The notes beneath the pieces were generated by a model. That model was given only the letters and a program-made list of their open reading frames with translations. It made no database searches and was not told the DNA's origin. Shown piece after piece: positions 62,872 through 64,000 of a stretch of DNA of 64,000 nucleotides; within the stretch, counting starts at the first letter, position 1; every line of letters starts with the position of its first letter. The stretch lies in the NCBI RefSeq assembly GCF_040115645.1, contig NW_027096026.1:682001-746000 (forward strand), in the 5' to 3' direction. The position numbers and the translations under genes were made by a program. The stretch is from Euwallacea fornicatus (lineage: Eukaryota > Arthropoda > Insecta > Coleoptera > Curculionidae).

Positions 62872-64000
62872 GTGTTGTGTCATCTGAAAGATCTCGTCGA
62901 GCTGATTAATCTGACGTTTTGTTTAAGACATTTGGTCATCGTTTGTCGAAGTTATCGAGCTTCAAAGTTAGAAAAGTCACACAATTTGAGTGTTTCAGCA
63001 CTTAAAGTACTCTTTTTCGTAGAAAATCAACAAGATGCAATCATGATGTGTTGTGTCATCTGAAAGATCTCGTCGAGCTGACTGATCTGACGTTTTGTTT
63101 AAGACATTTGGTCATCGTTTGTCGAAGTTATCGAGCTTCAAAGTTAGAAAAGTCACACAATTTGAGTATTTCAGCATTTAAAGTACTCTTTTTCGTAGAA
63201 AATCAACAAGATGCAATCATGATGTGTTGTGTCATCTGAAAGATCTCGTCGAGCTGACTGATCTGACGTTTTGTTTATGACATTTGGTCATCGTTTGTCG
63301 AAGTTATCGAGTTTCAAAGTTAGAAAAGTCACACAATTTGAGTATTTCAGCATTTAAAGTACTCTTTTTCGTAGAAAATCAACAAGATGCAATCATGATG
63401 TGTTGTGTCATCTGAAAGATCTCGTCGAGCTGACTGATCTGACGTTTTGTTTAAGACATTTGGTCATCGTTTGTCGAAGTTATCGAGCTTCAAAGTTAGA
63501 AAAGTCACACAATTTGAGTATTTCAGCATTTAAAGTACTCTTTTTCGTAGAAAATCAACAAGATGCAATCACGATGTGTTGTGTCATCTGAAAGATCTCG
63601 TCGAGCTGACTGATCTGACGTTTTGTTTAAGACATTTGGTCATCGTTTGTCGAAGTTATCGAGCTTCAAAGTTAGAAAAGTCACACAATTTGAGTATTTC
63701 AGCATTTAAAGTACTCTTTTTCGTAGAAAATCAACAAGATGCAATCATGATGTGTTGTGTCATCTGAAAGATCTCGTCGAGCTGACTGATCTGACGTTTT
63801 GTTTATGACATTTGGTCATCGTTTGTCGAAGTTATCGAGTTTCAAAGTTAGAAAAGTCACACAATTTGAGTGTTTCAGCACTTCAAGTACTCTTTTTCTT
63901 AGAAAATCAACAAGATGCAATCATGATGTGTAGTGTCATCTGAAAGACCTCGTCGAGCTGATTAATCTGACGTTTTGTTTAACACATTTGGTCATCATTT
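62872..64000 (+). repeat. Right-edge L run with private variants
   Basis: Six L units and a 73-base partial unit. From 63048 all carry gactgatctg. Units 63048-63751 have gagtatttcagcattta, seen elsewhere only in the unit at 59789. Units 63224 and 63752 share tttatgacat and gagtttcaaag, 528 bp apart, which indicates a trimer. The final partial unit is an ordinary gtgtagtgtc/gacctc/aacacattt type, so the array continues to the right. Confidence 0.88.

Larger units (their letters stand above)
1..64000 (+). repeat. Head-to-tail satellite DNA array, 176/159-bp monomers, fills the window
   Basis: Every stretch of the window is a copy of one monomer. With the monomer start set at the base after the palindrome ATCATGAT (first at 61), the array divides into 377 whole monomers: 231 L (176 bp, three of them 175 bp) and 146 S (159 bp). 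Partial units lie at 1-60 and 63928-64000. The counts reproduce the coordinates exactly, which rules out hidden insertions. All units share one orientation. No unique sequence, retroelement, rRNA or tRNA is seen. The reference L unit has 62 G+C of 176 bases. Known biology: arrays of this type usually form centromeric, pericentromeric or knob heterochromatin in eukaryotes. That this is a functional centromere is inference; the family and species are not recognised. Confidence 0.98.

Noticed and set aside
1..64000. CRISPR array
   Set aside because: Periodic, but there is no alternation of conserved repeat and unique spacer: the whole 176/159-bp unit is conserved, and no cas gene is present.
1..64000. 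Assignment to a named plant centromere family (such as the Arabidopsis 180-bp, rice CentO or maize CentC/knob repeats)
   Set aside because: Length is comparable, but I see no sequence resemblance to those families as I remember them, and no database could be consulted.
1..64000. Bacterial or phage origin with promoters, terminators or operons
   Set aside because: T-runs such as ctttttctt recur once per monomer without a preceding stable GC hairpin, and there are no genes for such signals to serve.

Overview
The whole 64-kb window is one uninterrupted tandem satellite-DNA array. I found no gene, RNA gene, transposon, CRISPR array or unique spacer in it. Starting the monomer at base 61, I could phase the array from end to end into 377 complete monomers plus a partial unit at each edge (1-60 and 63928-64000). 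All monomers point the same way. There are two size classes. L is 176 bp (231 copies, three of which have lost one base and are 175 bp). S is 159 bp (146 copies) and differs from L by the loss (or non-gain) of one 17-bp block. Summed L and S lengths reproduce the coordinates exactly, so no other indel is needed.

A reference L monomer is about 35% G+C. Monomer sizes near 160-180 bp, AT-richness, head-to-tail order and nested multi-monomer (higher-order) periodicity are typical of eukaryotic pericentromeric, centromeric or knob heterochromatin. A plant is the likeliest source by monomer size, but I do not recognise the family and cannot name a species. Nothing suggests a prokaryote, organelle or virus.

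Layout. (1) 1-17692 is L-rich (29 S of 103 monomers) and built around a 3417-bp, 20-monomer higher-order repeat (HOR), with 1709-bp and 528-bp repeats inside. (2) 17693-42153 is S-rich (83 S of 147). It holds HORs of 1550, 1181, 3509 and 1516 bp, a roughly 5.6-kb duplication, and two long pure-S runs of 15 and 17 monomers. (3) 42154-63927 is L-rich again (34 S of 127). It has a 2061-bp 12-mer, a run of 528-bp trimers that is itself organised as 1056 bp, a 2413-bp repeat, and 335-bp L-S dimers. The last 1.1 kb (62872-64000) carries a private set of substitutions.

Because there are no genes, there is no pathway to describe. The biology is array evolution: unequal exchange and conversion among L and S monomers, recorded by shared substitutions and by copy-number steps of whole monomers. 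The many short open frames (mostly 63 codons, GTG start) are by-products of the monomer sequence. Periods were read from positions of diagnostic variants; I sampled alignments by eye and did not compute percent identities.
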